Assembly (NCBI GenBank): GCA_902729315.2
Contig: LR746270.1
Coordinates: 918,501-982,500 of the forward strand
DNA: 64,000 nucleotides
Source: Spirodela intermedia
Lineage: Eukaryota > Streptophyta > Magnoliopsida > Alismatales > Araceae
Reading direction: 5' to 3'
Below, one piece after another: positions 23,641 through 37,600 of this stretch. The position numbers and the translations under genes were made by a program. Below the pieces are notes generated by a model. That model worked only from the letters and a program-made list of their open reading frames with translations, was not told the origin of the DNA and searched no databases. Each line of letters starts with the position of its first letter. Positions within the stretch are counted from its first letter, which is position 1.

Positions 23641-25185
23641 TTGACTCCCATGAACATGGGAGGCTCCAGCCGCCACCCATGCTACTGCTCTAAAGACAGT
23701 CGTTGATAGTTAACTCCAGATCATGAAGCTTGAGAGTCGGAATTAAGGAACCTCTGGGGGTCATCACGTCCCCCTTTGACACAGGAGCCAGGGTTGACTC
23801 GGCCTTGACTGGATTCTCCCAATCCACAGACATTACGGGCCCATTTTTCTCTTTGTCGGCCCACAAGATGAAGAGCTCCATCTGTCGATGTAACTTCGAT
23901 CGCCTAAGTCAGCGCCCTGAGCTGCTGTCGGCTCTCAGCCTAGTCAGTGGTGACCTGTTGCTTGAATCCCTCGGTTTCCTATTCGGTGAGATCTACCTTG
24001 GGCTTATTGGGCTCATAGAGACCAAAGAAAACACAAAAGAGAGAGAGAGATGGGCCGGTCGGTTTGTTCTCTGCTTCTAGGCCGCTGCTAGTAGGCTGTC
24101 CAGTGTGGATCCTGAGGTCCTCTCCTTGGGTAGCGCCTCTTTGAAACTACTGTCCGCATAGCAAGAGGGCAGTGGCTAGTGCCTCAACAGCCACTTGATC
24201 TGAAGAATGTGAAGGTGTGCCGAGAAAATCACAATGGCCATTGTCTCATAGATCCACTGATTTCAACCTTATGCAAGAAGCTCACTCTTCTCTGGTCGAA
24301 TCCAGGAGAACTGGTTTCTAGAAAATGGGACTAGGTTTCCTATCTGGGACTCGAGGGATGGCTTTTCTAGCTAAGTTTTAATTTCTACGTTTGGGTGCAT
24401 CTTGGTTTGAAGATGTGATTTCAATTTTCAAGTGCCGATGATTCTTCCAAAGTAATCATTATCGCAAACGGGCGAATGATCTTGTTTCTGGAACTCCATG
24501 GGCAAACTAAATTTCATCCTCGGGTTCACTTCCTCTCTGAGATCAACGAGGCGGTTGTCTTGAAATCACAAGAACATTATCTCCAGATAGTGACATTCAG
24601 AATTGTTTTTTTCGACTCCCTCTCCTTGCTATCGATTCGAGAGGTTTCAATTCTAACCATCACTGGTTGGCATACGACGCCTTCGTTCTAGTTGAGAAAG
24701 TGACGCTTGCCATTCCACCATGAACTGGAACCGGATCTGTGAAAAGGAACGACAGAGCCAAGGAAAAGATTAATTTCTTGCAGAGGAACCGCCGTTCTGC
24801 GGACTAGAAGAAGCCTGCAGGCGATCAATTTCTTCCAGGTTTCAACCGACAGTCATCGGGCAAATTTCTTGGACGGTAAAAATCTGCTAGAGTAATCCTC
24901 ATTCGGAAACATTCAACTGAATGTGAGACAGCCAGCACGGTCTCATTTCCACATACCATTTTCCTCTGAATGCAGTATGTCCGGGAGGAGACTATCTATC
25001 AGCTTGACCATGCCAGGATGAACAGGCGAGCTTCGAAATTACTAGCAGTAAGGAATGGAAATGCTTGCTCTTTCGGTGTTCTTTCATTGGGAAACCATGT
25101 TCACGCCGTATTTCTACCGCGAGCAGCGCCAAAGCTCATCACCTTGACCGGTAGGTTTTCTTTGCCTACCCCTCCACTGATTCAG

Positions 25186-25188
<3 letters not shown>
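23641..25188. other. Intergenic spacer left of the SGR6-like gene
   Basis: There is no supportable gene here. The left part may be the 5' region of the decayed gypsy element, since it follows the gag remnant directly. A short frame at 24970-25269 runs into the GA microsatellite and is not convincing. Confidence 0.4.

Positions 25189-25262
<74 letters not shown>
25189..25262. repeat. GA dinucleotide microsatellite, about 37 units
   Basis: An uninterrupted 74-bp GA run ends about 350 bp upstream of the SGR6-like start codon. It could be a target for plant GAGA-binding BBR/BPC factors, and its length should vary between individuals. Confidence 0.95.
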
Positions 25263-25266
<4 letters not shown>

Positions 25267-25614
25267 TGAATGATTGCCGATGTGACGGTGATGCCATGTA
25301 TCTGCCAGATCTCGGTTGTTCCCTGGGAGAATAAACATAAAGAACCTAGTTTTTTATGTGATGATAGGAAAGGCTCATAATTTTATAATATTGTATTTGA
25401 ATCCCCTAGCTCTGCTGTCCGCTGGCTTCGACACCTCCTCAGCAACCGCTCTGAGGCCCCTTCAATTCAATAGTCAGTTTCGGGGCGAACGAGGGAAAGA
25501 GCGGTATCCTCCTCCGCCCACGCGCGCGGGTTCCCCCCCTGCTTCCGTTGTCACTCCTACACAGTTTCTCCTGCGCTGGATCACCTTCCTCTCCCCCCCT
25601 TCCTGGCCGCTTCC

Positions 25615-28600
25615 ATGGCCTCCTCATCCATCTCTGTACCCGCCGCAGGTAATGGTTGATGAATTATCGTCCTGTTTTGCCGGAAACACTTACTTTCTTC
25701 TCTCCTTCATGTTTTCGTTTTCGCATCCCAGAAGCTGTGCAGGCTCTGGTGGCCTCTCTCGCCGATGAGTCGCTGACGGTCAGGGATGCGGCCATTGCGG
25801 CTCTAGAGGAGATAGCTCCACTGTAATTGTCACTCCCGTACCATTTGCAGTTCCATGTCTCCCTCGCATTTGCGTTCTGTCGTTGTATCAGCTATGTTCC
25901 CCTTGCTACAGGAATCCTATTCTGGTCCTAAATTACTGCTCTGCTGGTTCGCGAGGAGGTCGCCGGGTACATATTATCGTATCGAGACTTTCTTCTAGTA
26001 TCAAGCTTATATGATCGTTGAATTATTTTGGCTATACTTTATTTTTATTTCCTTGTAAATTATTTTTTCGTCTGGCCTCTGGTGTGCATTTATATGGTAC
26101 AGCGATTTGGAAACATGGCCGGTCTCTTTACTGTTATGGCATGCGCTGTTAGAGCTATGGACACGAAGGATGCAGACGAGATCTTCATGATGAGTCTTGC
26201 CAAGATTGCAACTTCTGAGATAATCACTTCCAAGGTCTGTTTGATTCTATGTTCCCTCGTGTTTCATTTCCAGCTTCCACTTCAGTCTTATGTAGAGTCG
26301 CAGTGCAATGAATAGAAGATCCCGGGATTGACTCATCGGAATAGTTATCTATTTGTTTCGAAGTAGGGTCATTATTCTTGTTTCATCGGAAAATAATACA
26401 CTGAGTCGCTTTGGGGTATTCAAAATATCGTGCTTATATTGTGAAAATATACTACTCCAGCTTGACAGCTCAATCAGTATATCCTAGGTTTGGTTGGCAA
26501 AAGTGAATTTTCTGCGGATGCCAGTCAGTGAGTACTTGAAAGTCCAAAGGTTCGGCAGATACTTGGTGTATTCAGTTTATACACCAGCTGATGTTCATAA
26601 AAAATGGCAGTGTTAACACCTCACCACGGAAACGTCAGCATTTTCATCATCAAGTATTTTGTTGCATGATCAGGCATGTAATCCAGGAGATATATAAACC
26701 TTAAAACCAATGTGACTTTTTCTATGTATAAGTTTAGGCACAATCGTGTAAAGCAGATAGTAGTTGATCTGCAGCCGAACATAACCTGCTTGGTTTTCTA
26801 ATTGGATACTAGCCAATTTAGTAGGGAATGTAAGGCCCATGTGCTGGATAATGTAATTATTTTACATATCGATAAATGTAGTTAAATAAGTGCACATGCA
26901 CAAGAATGCCAAGGCACAAGGAAGAGATAAACAAATTTGATTTCTCCAAATTGATGAATGACAGTGGGCAATGCTACTTTTTGTAATGATGAATTATTCA
27001 CTCTTCCATCTGGAGAGTCGTGGATCTATAAAGTAACATACACTATATTGGTGTACGTTCTTTGTTCTTGTACAGGGAATTCTTTTTAGAAAAATAATTC
27101 TTCATATATATATATATATACATAACGATATTTTTATTTATCACAACGTGGTACCATCCACTCCATTTCTCCCAAAAAAATTGACAAAGAAAGCAATACA
27201 TTCCGCCCGAGTTTTTTCTTAAGAGTTTACAAAGAGTTGTGGAAGTATCCTATAAATGCTTTTGCTAGTTTCCTTGTATAGTGAAGGGCAGTGATTTAAA
27301 TGGTAGTCCTTTTCCTTGAATAATTCCTTTTCAGTAATTCTCAAACCAGACATCATACTGTCGTCTAATGAGACTTCTCATTGTAAACCAGACCTTCCAT
27401 TTCCTCCAGAATTTTCTTTTATCTTTGGATCCTTAAGGCATTCCTTAACCAAAATCGTGAGCATAAAAAATCTCGAAATATTGTATCGTACAATCTAATT
27501 TGGAATCGGGAAAGAAAATAAACAAGCACATTTTTGGAAGAGGAAGTTTCCTACCAGTCGAGTTTCTTATTCAATGTGTGATAAGAACAAAAGGTGGCGG
27601 TGGAAATTTTTTGTAACGAGGAAGGGGCTGATTTTATTATTTTGGTGAGGTTGGGTCACTGATATGGTCAGCACCACCTTGATGTAAAAAAAAAAATGAT
27701 GCATATATGGTTTTGAAAAAGCCTACTCTTCTACCACTTCAATCGATGGCTAAGCTACCTTGAATCGATGAATGAATGAATGTTTCAATCATGGTCTCCT
27801 TCCCCCATTTGCGTTGTATGCTATAACAGCAAATGCTTTTTTGCGGATGCATAGTTCTTTGAACACATTTTTGAAGAGGATTTATGGGCTCCGCAGATCT
27901 TTGAACGATTTATCCTTTTTTAAAATCTTTTCTTTGTTGTCTTGGAATTTGATTATAATTCAATGTCTCCGTAATTATTGAAATGCGGAGTGTATAGTTT
28001 TGATTGATCAAAAAATGTGAAATAAGTTTAAGATTTCTCCACCTTATTAGACTGCCATATTGTGAAAAGGTAGATGAGGAAGAACAATATTCAGTAGAAC
28101 TTTGAGCAAACTTCGAGTGTCACCTATAGTCTTCTTGAATATTAAAGATGATTATGTGTTCATAGTACTATTGCTGGGAACAGACAGAGATCATTTACAG
28201 CATACTGCTGGTTGATTCCTTTTTGACATCACATTAGAGCCAGTGGACAGCTCTAACTATTTAGCCATGAACAAGATCTATGATTTACTCAGTTTTGAGA
28301 GAGCTATTGAGGGTGTTAGCGATGGTTTTTCAAGAGATTTGTACATCTATAGTTCGTGATATCATACTCACGTTTCTGCCAGCATTTTATGCAGCCCTCA
28401 AATTTCGTCTTTGTTTTTTTATAAATATTCATCTATGATGGCATTGTGATCTGTTTGAATGCTCATGAGGGAGGGCAGTACCAATAGAAAATTTGATCAT
28501 TCCTGTTGTTGTACATCTTTGTCAGAGATTGGCAAGAAGAAACTTTCTGTCATTCGCCTAGCACAGGGTAAATCAATCGAATAGCCAGCAGAACCATTGC

Positions 28601-31600
28601 AAGCAATAGTTCTGCCTGTACTGTGATTTGGATTGCTTTCAAATGAAAAAGAGCACAAGTTTTCTCCGTTTTCATGAGGATTTTTCTTTAGCGGGAGAAA
28701 ACATTTGCCTATAAGGTCTCCTCTTTTTCTCAAGGGTGAAAACTTCTCTCTTGAAACTTTGGCTGTTAGTAAACATGTTGCTCAATAAACTGTCAGTTGT
28801 ACACAAGACAAGCGGGATAAGCGGATGGTATTCTTGTGCCGCCTGCCACTTGCCATCATACTGAGTGCACAACTTGAGCGGTTTCATCTCTGCTAATGTA
28901 CCCCATTACTTGACCTGTAAAATCTGTTTTCTCACCGGGCCATGCTCAATGAGATTGCTCTCATTGGTTTTCAATTGGGCATTCTGGAAACATCGCTGGT
29001 CAATTCAGAAAACTGTTTGTCCATTTCTCTGCTTGTTAGCTCCTGCGGTGTTCCTCAGATTAAAATAATTGAAAAGCAAATGGAGGTGCATGGGAATTGA
29101 GTGTTATCCTAAAGGATGGTAAGTTGATTTAAATTTGGTCGGAGTTTGTAATTCCAAATGAAGAATTTCCGTAAATAACACTATGGAGCTTCATTTGTGC
29201 TCAATAAGGGAATTCTTTTTGATGGAGGCGATTTTTATTAACTATAAATGACTTACAGAATGTGGACAGATCTTTGAGGATTTTCTTGCAATATTTGTTG
29301 AACAATTTTGTTTCTAGTCTCATGCTTGACTTCAAGGTATCCTGCAGTGACTGGATGTTTGATTAATGCTGGTTGTATCATTTGCATTTCCTTCTGTATT
29401 TCCAGTCCTGGTAACTCTTGTCAAGTCTGATGTGTGATGTATATTGGGTCATGTTGTATTTTATCTTCAATAAAAGTGGTAGCCTGTCCTTTCCTCTACC
29501 GTCAAAATTAAAAAAATTACTGGTAGACAAAGAGCACAACTATTAGTTCTGTGGCCTCTCAATGCTCTATCCCTAAAACGGAACCCCAAGAAAGAAGGAA
29601 ACAGAAAACAAGAGTCCGATGATGCTGTGTATTGTGATAATACGTTAGTGTTTTTTGTATTGTGTTCCTTGTTTTTGTTGGGTACAACTGAGACTGATGC
29701 TATGTGTTTTTCTATGTTTTGTTCTTTTCGGTGTAGGAGCTTAATGCCGACTGGCAAAGATCTGCAGCCAGTTTACTTGTTTCAATTGGTTCGCATGCGC
29801 CTGACCTGGTAAGATAATATGGCTGTATAAATTTTATTGGAAATAATCTTGTTCAAGTTGCACCAATCATACGACAAGAGTTTTGCATCAGTCTCTGTCT
29901 GTCAACAATATAATCATATCCTCTACCTTGGCTTCACTGAAGCAAGTCTTGTTGCCCTTTTTTGGCTAGACTTCTATCAGCCATACATTCACTCCCTTTC
30001 TTTTAACATATGTTTTTACAGAATTTATTTGACCGTTTTCGTTCTATTTTTTTTGAATTTGAAGATGATGGAGGAAATTTTTCGCCATTTCACTGGTCCT
30101 AGTTCGGCCCTACCAGCAATGGTTCAAATCCTTGCAGATTTTGCCTCATCTGAAGGTGACCATCTTATTTCATACTATTTTTCCTCTGAATTCCTATTTG
30201 TAATATAATTATGAATGGCTAATCAATCTTTTTTCTCATAACATTTGAAGCTTTGCAGTTCACTCCCCGTCTAAAGGATGTCCTATCACGAGTATTACCA
30301 ATTCTCGGTAACATACGTGATAACCAGAGGCCAATCTTTGCAAATGGTATATCACTATGGTGGTTATTTTATTTCTGGGTAACATAGGCTTGAACTTGAC
30401 CCTTGTTTTTGTTTTCGTAGCATTCAAATGTTGGTGTCAAGCTGCACAGCAGTATGGTGGGGATTTCCCTTCTGATTGGCTGCATGATAGTGTTGTTATG
30501 TAAGTTACCGTCCTGATATGAATATAAATATAAGTTAACATCATATCCCCTGTACCAAAAATACCCATCACAGTGGTCAAGTTTAAATTTCTTCTACACG
30601 GCATAATCCCATGGAAATACCTTACTCTGTTACAGGTCATTTTTGAATTCTGTTTTTGAACTTCTGTTAAAGGTGTGGGCCAGCTCTCGTGATCTAAAGG
30701 TATTACTATCTATAGTTGGGATTATTCGGTAGAAAATTTAAGCCTATATTATTTATTGTTTATGTCTGAAGCCTTTTCAAACTCTTTTTTGTCTTTGCAC
30801 TGTATTGGTTTTGATTACCAATTTTTTAAACTGGCCTACGCGCAATGCTTCGAATAATTGATCAGTATCTCAATAAATTAATTTTATATGTTAGGTATTA
30901 TAATCGTATATTGAAATTTCTTTAACATATTCGACCCGATTTAATGGTATTTTGCATGTTGGTTGCAACTTGCGATCTTTAAATTAGTTAGGCACCTGAA
31001 CAACTAGACAAATTGGATCCAGTTAGTCAGCTCATTTTAGTCTCTGCTTTTCCTGTTGGTGGTCCATCAAGCAGCTGATCTTCTTGACATAGGCCTCTAA
31101 CCTGAAGGTATGGTGGCCTGGAGAGGAGGTCATTGGTCTCAAAACCTCTCTCCCCTACCACAGCCCCGACTTAAGGATTCACACCCCTGTTGATAGTTAT
31201 GCAGGAAAGAAGTGAGACAAGGGGAGGAGGCACGTCTTCATGATGATTTGCTCACCATTAGTGTTGTCACATTGCATAGGTCAGAGGAGAAGGAGAAGTT
31301 GGGGGGAGATGACCTTATCCGAGCACTACCGTTTCCCCTTAGATAGGCGTGTGAGGCTTTGATTAGTGGCTCGATACTGTTAGAGGTGATGGACCATGGG
31401 AGCTGCATGACTTTTGAACCACCTATCCATGCCATTCTGGTGCAGCGATGCTTGATGTAGTTGGCCACGTTATCCCTGCTGTCCAATGAGCCTGCACGTT
31501 AGTCATCTGTTGGAGAGCTTCTGTAAGTTGGTCCTTGAGTCGTCAGTAGTCAAGTGATCTGGTCTTGCCATTCTCAAATGATGCTGCCGCAGTGTTGGTC

Positions 31601-34600
31601 CATAGGTCAACCCCATGGATATGCCTACTTATTCCAATGCATTTAGTTCTGCTTTTTCTACTAGAACCTGATTTTTGGGATAGGGAAAATGGTCTGATAA
31701 ACTTGTACTAACAGATCCTTGCACTCTGATATTGGGTTGCTTATAGACTGTTTTTCTGGATTGGCCAAGTAAAAAAATTGGCTCGAACCTGCTGAAAACG
31801 GAGAAAAACCTCTGTCATTGAGGACAAAGGGGAGAATGGCGGAAAACCACCTCAAGATTTATTCACCTCTAACATCTATTATATAGGGAGGAACCCTAGA
31901 CAATTTTTGCAAAACACCCTCAGTCTTTTACAGTATTTTCTTACGACCTAGAACTTCCAACAGAACCCTTGATGAATCTTTCACTACATTTATATTCTCA
32001 ACAGGAATATTACGCCCTTTTATTTTCATTCTGTAATTTTATTTTGTGAACTTGTCTTCTCGCCATAGACTCTTATGGTTCTCAATGGTTAAATTATTTT
32101 GATTCAATTATTAGACCTATGAGACCAGATAATCCAGATCATGAGCCCACTTATGTTCATACATGCTTCTATCTTTTGGACCTTATTGAAGCATATTGCA
32201 TGACAATAACTTTCTTGTGTGAGGTCTCCTCACCATTTATACACTTGAATTAGGGTTGTTACCTCTATTGGGTTAGTTTTTTGGATGGCCTAAGAGATCG
32301 GAAAATGCATCTTATTCTCATATTTTTCTGCTTAAGGAGCATCTTTATTGGGTCAAAGTAGTCAAAAAATTATGATTAAAACTCGAGTATCATGTCATTA
32401 TTTCCTCTCTAATACCCCTGATTTTTATGTACGTTTCTATTATATTCAGTGAAAAATAATTCAGTTTCCTGTTTATGCTCTTCTATTTCATACATCATAA
32501 ATGGTCTGTCTTGTTATATTTCTGCTGTTATAATTTATTTCATTAAAATATAACAGGTAAGGCTATCAGCTGTGGATGCTTTGGGACAAATGGTTGGTCT
32601 CATTACTCGTTCCCAACTTAAGGCTGCTCTGCCTAGGCTTGTCCAAACTATCTTGGATCTGTAAGAAGAGACATGGACGTTTTATATTTGATCGGGACTT
32701 CACTTAGCTACTCTTTGTTGATGTCTTCACTAAGTATCCGACTGAGACTTGTTTCTTTTGTATTTAAATCTGTATAGTTACAGGAGAGACCAAGAAATTG
32801 CCTTTCTTGCGACATGTAGCCTGCATAAGATTCTCAAGGCCTCCTTGTTGACCGAGAGTGGACCTCCTTTACTTGACTTTGAGGTAATGAAGTTTCTATG
32901 CTTAATTTTTTTGAGTTTTTAGTGTTCAGTTATATAGATTTGATCCTTTAATAGAGGCTGGGGTTTTTTGTCTAATTTTTTATGCGAGAAATGTCTTTCT
33001 GTGGACATTTTATTATCTAGACTTGTCAATTTGTAATCAACCACTTTGTTTTGTATCCGATGTGCCTTCTGTTTTGTTGATGGTGGTAGGACATTTTTAA
33101 AAGATACAGGAGAAAATATAAGAATAGTACCAATTCTCCTTCTTTCCGTCCTTGGATCCCGAAAAGGAGAAATATTTCCTTTTTTATGTTTATGTTCAAT
33201 TTATGGATAAATTTGTGTGAAGAAAGGTTGTAAGTGCCTCCGTCGTTTCCAAATATCTAAGGGAACATAGATGTTTTGATGACTTCATATTTAGAAGTTA
33301 GTGCATTTGGAGAAGTTGGCAACTTTTATTTATTGATTTGCATCATAACTTATGTTAACATAGATTTGATGTCATTAGTGCTAACTAATTGTCCTTATTT
33401 GGAAACATGAATCTTCTGGTTGCTGACATATCTTACAAATATATTGAAGTTCGAAGTCACTTTAATCTCTCATCTTAATGATGTCTCATATACTCTACAG
33501 GAACTCATAAAGATCCTATGCACACTTGTTCCCCTGGCATGCATTAACGACTCCAAGGAAAAGCATTCTGATTTCTCTGTGAAACTCAAGGTATTGCTGT
33601 CATGAAATTGCAATCAGCTTTTGTTGTTTAGCATATCCATAAATATTTTCATACAATATTTTCCAGTTAACGTTGAAGGACAGAATCAGGCATTTCCAAG
33701 TACCCCTACCGGGTTTCACACAAATATCATTGTAGGCTGTAAATAGTTCTGATAAACACTATCAACTAGTCAGTGTTTAAGTGAACCTTAGAATTACTCT
33801 TTTCTTGTGATTCTCGAGTTATCACATTGGATAGTGCCAGTGATACTATTCTTTGATTGGTTCAGGCGTTCACTTTGGACTGTATGTCTTCAAAATTGTT
33901 GATATAAAATGTGTATGCACGATGATGTACTCTGAAATGTTATACTGATGATATGACACATCGCCTGACTGGATGTTCATTTTAGGGACAGATGATATGA
34001 AAAAATAATCTCCTCGGTTTTCCCCATCATTTAGAGTAAGCTTTCTGGTTTTCTATTTGTTGAGATATTCCTGATTCCCATAATGGTGTTTAAAGTTTTT
34101 CATGGATTACTAAATGTAGAATAGTATAGTCCTCTATTCAATGTGCTGGTAGATCCCGAGGCAACCTTGGAGAGGAAGAAGAATTTTTATTCAATGAAAA
34201 ACAAGAATCCGTTTTGCAGGAGGGAGATGGTCTAGTATTTATACTAGACCTTTGAGAGTTCTAGACATAGATGCAAACACTTAGGGGCATATCTACCAAC
34301 ATGAAAAATAAAGGGGTCTATTTGTTAAATCCTCTTGACAACACTTCCCCTGAAGCTAGTGAATGAATATCATCCATTCCTAGCTTGGGAAGAATCTCTT
34401 GTAGCTATGTGCCTGAGACGCCTTTGGTGACCATAACTGCTAACTGATTTTTGGTTGAAATGTATGGTATACAAATCACATTTGTCTCAAGCTTTTCTTT
34501 GATTAAATGCTGATCAATCTCCACATGTTTGGTACGATCATGTTGTATTGGATTATGTACCACATTGATTACTGACTTATTATCACGATAAATCTTCATA

Positions 34601-37600
34601 GGGCCTGATAGAGGAATATGTAGTCATCAAATAAATTTCTCACTCATAGCCGTTCACAGACCCCTTGAGCAAATGCTCTGAGTTCTACTTTAGCACTTGA
34701 ATGGGCTACCACGTTCTGTTTTTTACTTCTCCAAGTAACAAGATTACCATCAATAAATGTGAGATGACCAGAAGTTGATTTCTGGTCAATCATTGACCCA
34801 ACATAATCAACATCTATAAACATTTCGATATTTACCTCCTCACTGTGTTTAAATAGGACTCCTTTGCCGGGTGTGCCCTTTAAGTAATAGCACTCTATAT
34901 GCTGCATATAAATGGGTCTCTTTCGACTGATGTGTACATTGACTCAAGATACTCACTCCATATGAGATGTCTAGTCGACTATGTGTTAAATAGAGTAAAT
35001 GACCAATAAGCCTTTGATACATCTCACGATCAACTATAACTTCTCCCTCCATACAAAATTTGTGATTCAGATCAATCGGTGTAGTAGCTGGTTTACTTGT
35101 AGATTTTCCATAGAGAGACTTTTTAAATTTACAAACAATATTAGAAGAGAGATTACCCTCATAACCTGGTGGTAGTGTCATATACACCTCTTCCATAAGA
35201 TCACCATGCAACAATACATTTTTAACGTCATATTGTTGAATATCCCAACTGAAAATCACAACTAGAGACAATAAAAAATAGACAGTATCCATTTTTGCCA
35301 CCGACCTGTGTGCAACCTTTAGACTTGTGTCTTGACAATAAAAAATAGTCTCTTGATAATCAATGCTGTAGACTTGTGTAACCTTTAGCAACTAATTTGG
35401 CTTTTTACTGCTCAATTGAACCATCATAATTGTATTTCATGGTATACACCAACTTACAATCACCCGTTTTCTTATTCAATGGTAATGCTACTAAATCCTG
35501 AGTTTCATTTTTCTTAAGAGCCCTCATTTCGTCGTCCATGGCTTGCTTCCACTTCAAATTGGATAGAGCTTCAGAGATATTCTAGTACATTGTCTGATGG
35601 GTTTTCGCAAGGCAATTGGAAGCGAGTCACACTGCAGGTTTGGCTGATCATTAGCGATGGAGAAGTAGATGTTTGGACATTTTCTAAGGCCTCATTAGAA
35701 TCTTAGTCATTTTGTGAATCATGAATGTCACCTCTCCTAGAGTATATTTTGCCAAACCTCAAATTTTCAGGAAGTGGATCTGGGGTAGAATGAGATATTT
35801 CAGGAGTTGAAATATGAATGAATAGTAGACTTGCAGATGATGAGAGGATTCATGTAGAACAATATGATTGGAGACAATATAGGTTGTTCATCAGATGACG
35901 ACTTGTTGAAGTAAGGTACTGATTCATGAAATGTTGCTTCCATAGAAGTAAAAAAAAATTCTAGATGGAGGGTGGTAACATTTATACCCTTTTTGATTAA
36001 TAGCATAACCAAGAAATATACATTTAAGTGATGTTGGTGCGAGTTTTCCTTTATTCTGAGTGTGATCGTAAACAAAAGAAACACACCCAAATATTCTTGG
36101 TTTTATTTTAGTGTTAATTTGGTGGTGCGAGAAAAAATGGGCTAAGGAATCTATAGGACTGTGGAAGTCTAAGATTCGAGAAGGCATTCGGTTAATGAGG
36201 TATGTGGCTGTGAGGCTACCCTCTCCCCAAAAAATATTTGGCGCATGATGTTGAAATAGGATAGATCTAGCTACCTCTAAAAATATGCCTATTTTTCCTT
36301 TCGGCTAGACCATTTTGCTGCGGAGTATACACACAAGAAGATTCGTATATAATTTCCTTTGCTTTGAAGAACTTTGACTAAAATATTCTTTAGCATTGTC
36401 GGATCTAAATTTTTTGATACTTGTACCAAATTGATTTTTATCATGGTACAAAAGAATTTAATAACATCACACACATCAGACTTTTGTTTTAGAAGAAATA
36501 CCCACATGCATTTTGTGCAATTATCAATGAAAGTAAAAAACCATTTATTACCATGAATATCGTTGATGGGACATGGTCCCCAAATGTCATTATGAATTCG
36601 GAAGAAAAAAAATTCACTCCTTTCTCCTTGAGAGTGAAATGACACGTGTGTGTTTAGAAAATTCACACACATTAAGTTTGAGAGTGCTGAAAGACACTCT
36701 TTGAAACAAAGAAGGAAAAACAATCTTTAAGGTACTAACGAGGGATGACCCATCCTTTGATGAAGTAGACAAATCTTATTGACAGCTTTTAGAGGTTTTA
36801 TGGATTGATCCGTTTTCATGATATACGTTTGGCTCAGTCCTTCTAGAAGATATAGTCCATCACGTTCTTTAGCAACTCCAATCCTCTGATGATGTTCCTT
36901 ATCAAATATTACACAAATATCTTCGTCAAAGAAGGCATGGTAAAAGGAATCTCTCACAAGTTTCTTAACAGAAATAAGGTTTGTAAATAATTTAGGAATA
37001 TGAAGAACATTAGGAAGAATGCCAAGGGGTTCAAGTCGAAGGTCTTCTATACCTGCAACAGTTAGAAAATATCCATCTGCAGTTGTGACTTTTCTATCAC
37101 TAAGACAAGTGTTGTAATTGGTGAAATAGTGAGAAGAATTAGTCATGTGGTCCGTTTCCTGTGAGTCCACTACCCAGGAGTTAGAAATATCTCTAGAAGA
37201 AGCTTTAATTTCGAAAGAGTGATGACGCTTACCCTGCGAGACTGGTGAGTGTTATGTCACCGTCGACTTCAATTGTTCCAATTCAGCTTGAAGTCATTCT
37301 ATATCATTTATATGAAATGGTTGGGTTGATTTTGTTTGAAATCTAACAGCTGATTAATAGGTAAATTTGCTGTAAAATATACTTGGCTACCATATTTTTC
37401 ATTATTGAAATATGGTGATTTGGCATGTAACTTGTAGCATATATCTCGTGTGATGTATTTTTCTGCAATACGTACACCATAGGTTGTCTCTAAAGTCAGT
37501 TTTCTAGTTCCTCTCTTGACCATGTTGAGATGGTTTCGCCTGATCAGCAGTCTTTTTCATAGTTTCACCTTGTTTAACCACAAATGCAGAATTATTAGTT

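Noticed and set aside
24970..25269. 99-codon plus frame ending in a run of Arg-Glu
   Set aside because: Its C-terminal third is only translation of the GA microsatellite and the rest has no similarity I recognise.
28497..28887. Minus-strand frames within SGR6-like intron 4
   Set aside because: They are short, AT-rich and lack domain signs or a plausible start context.
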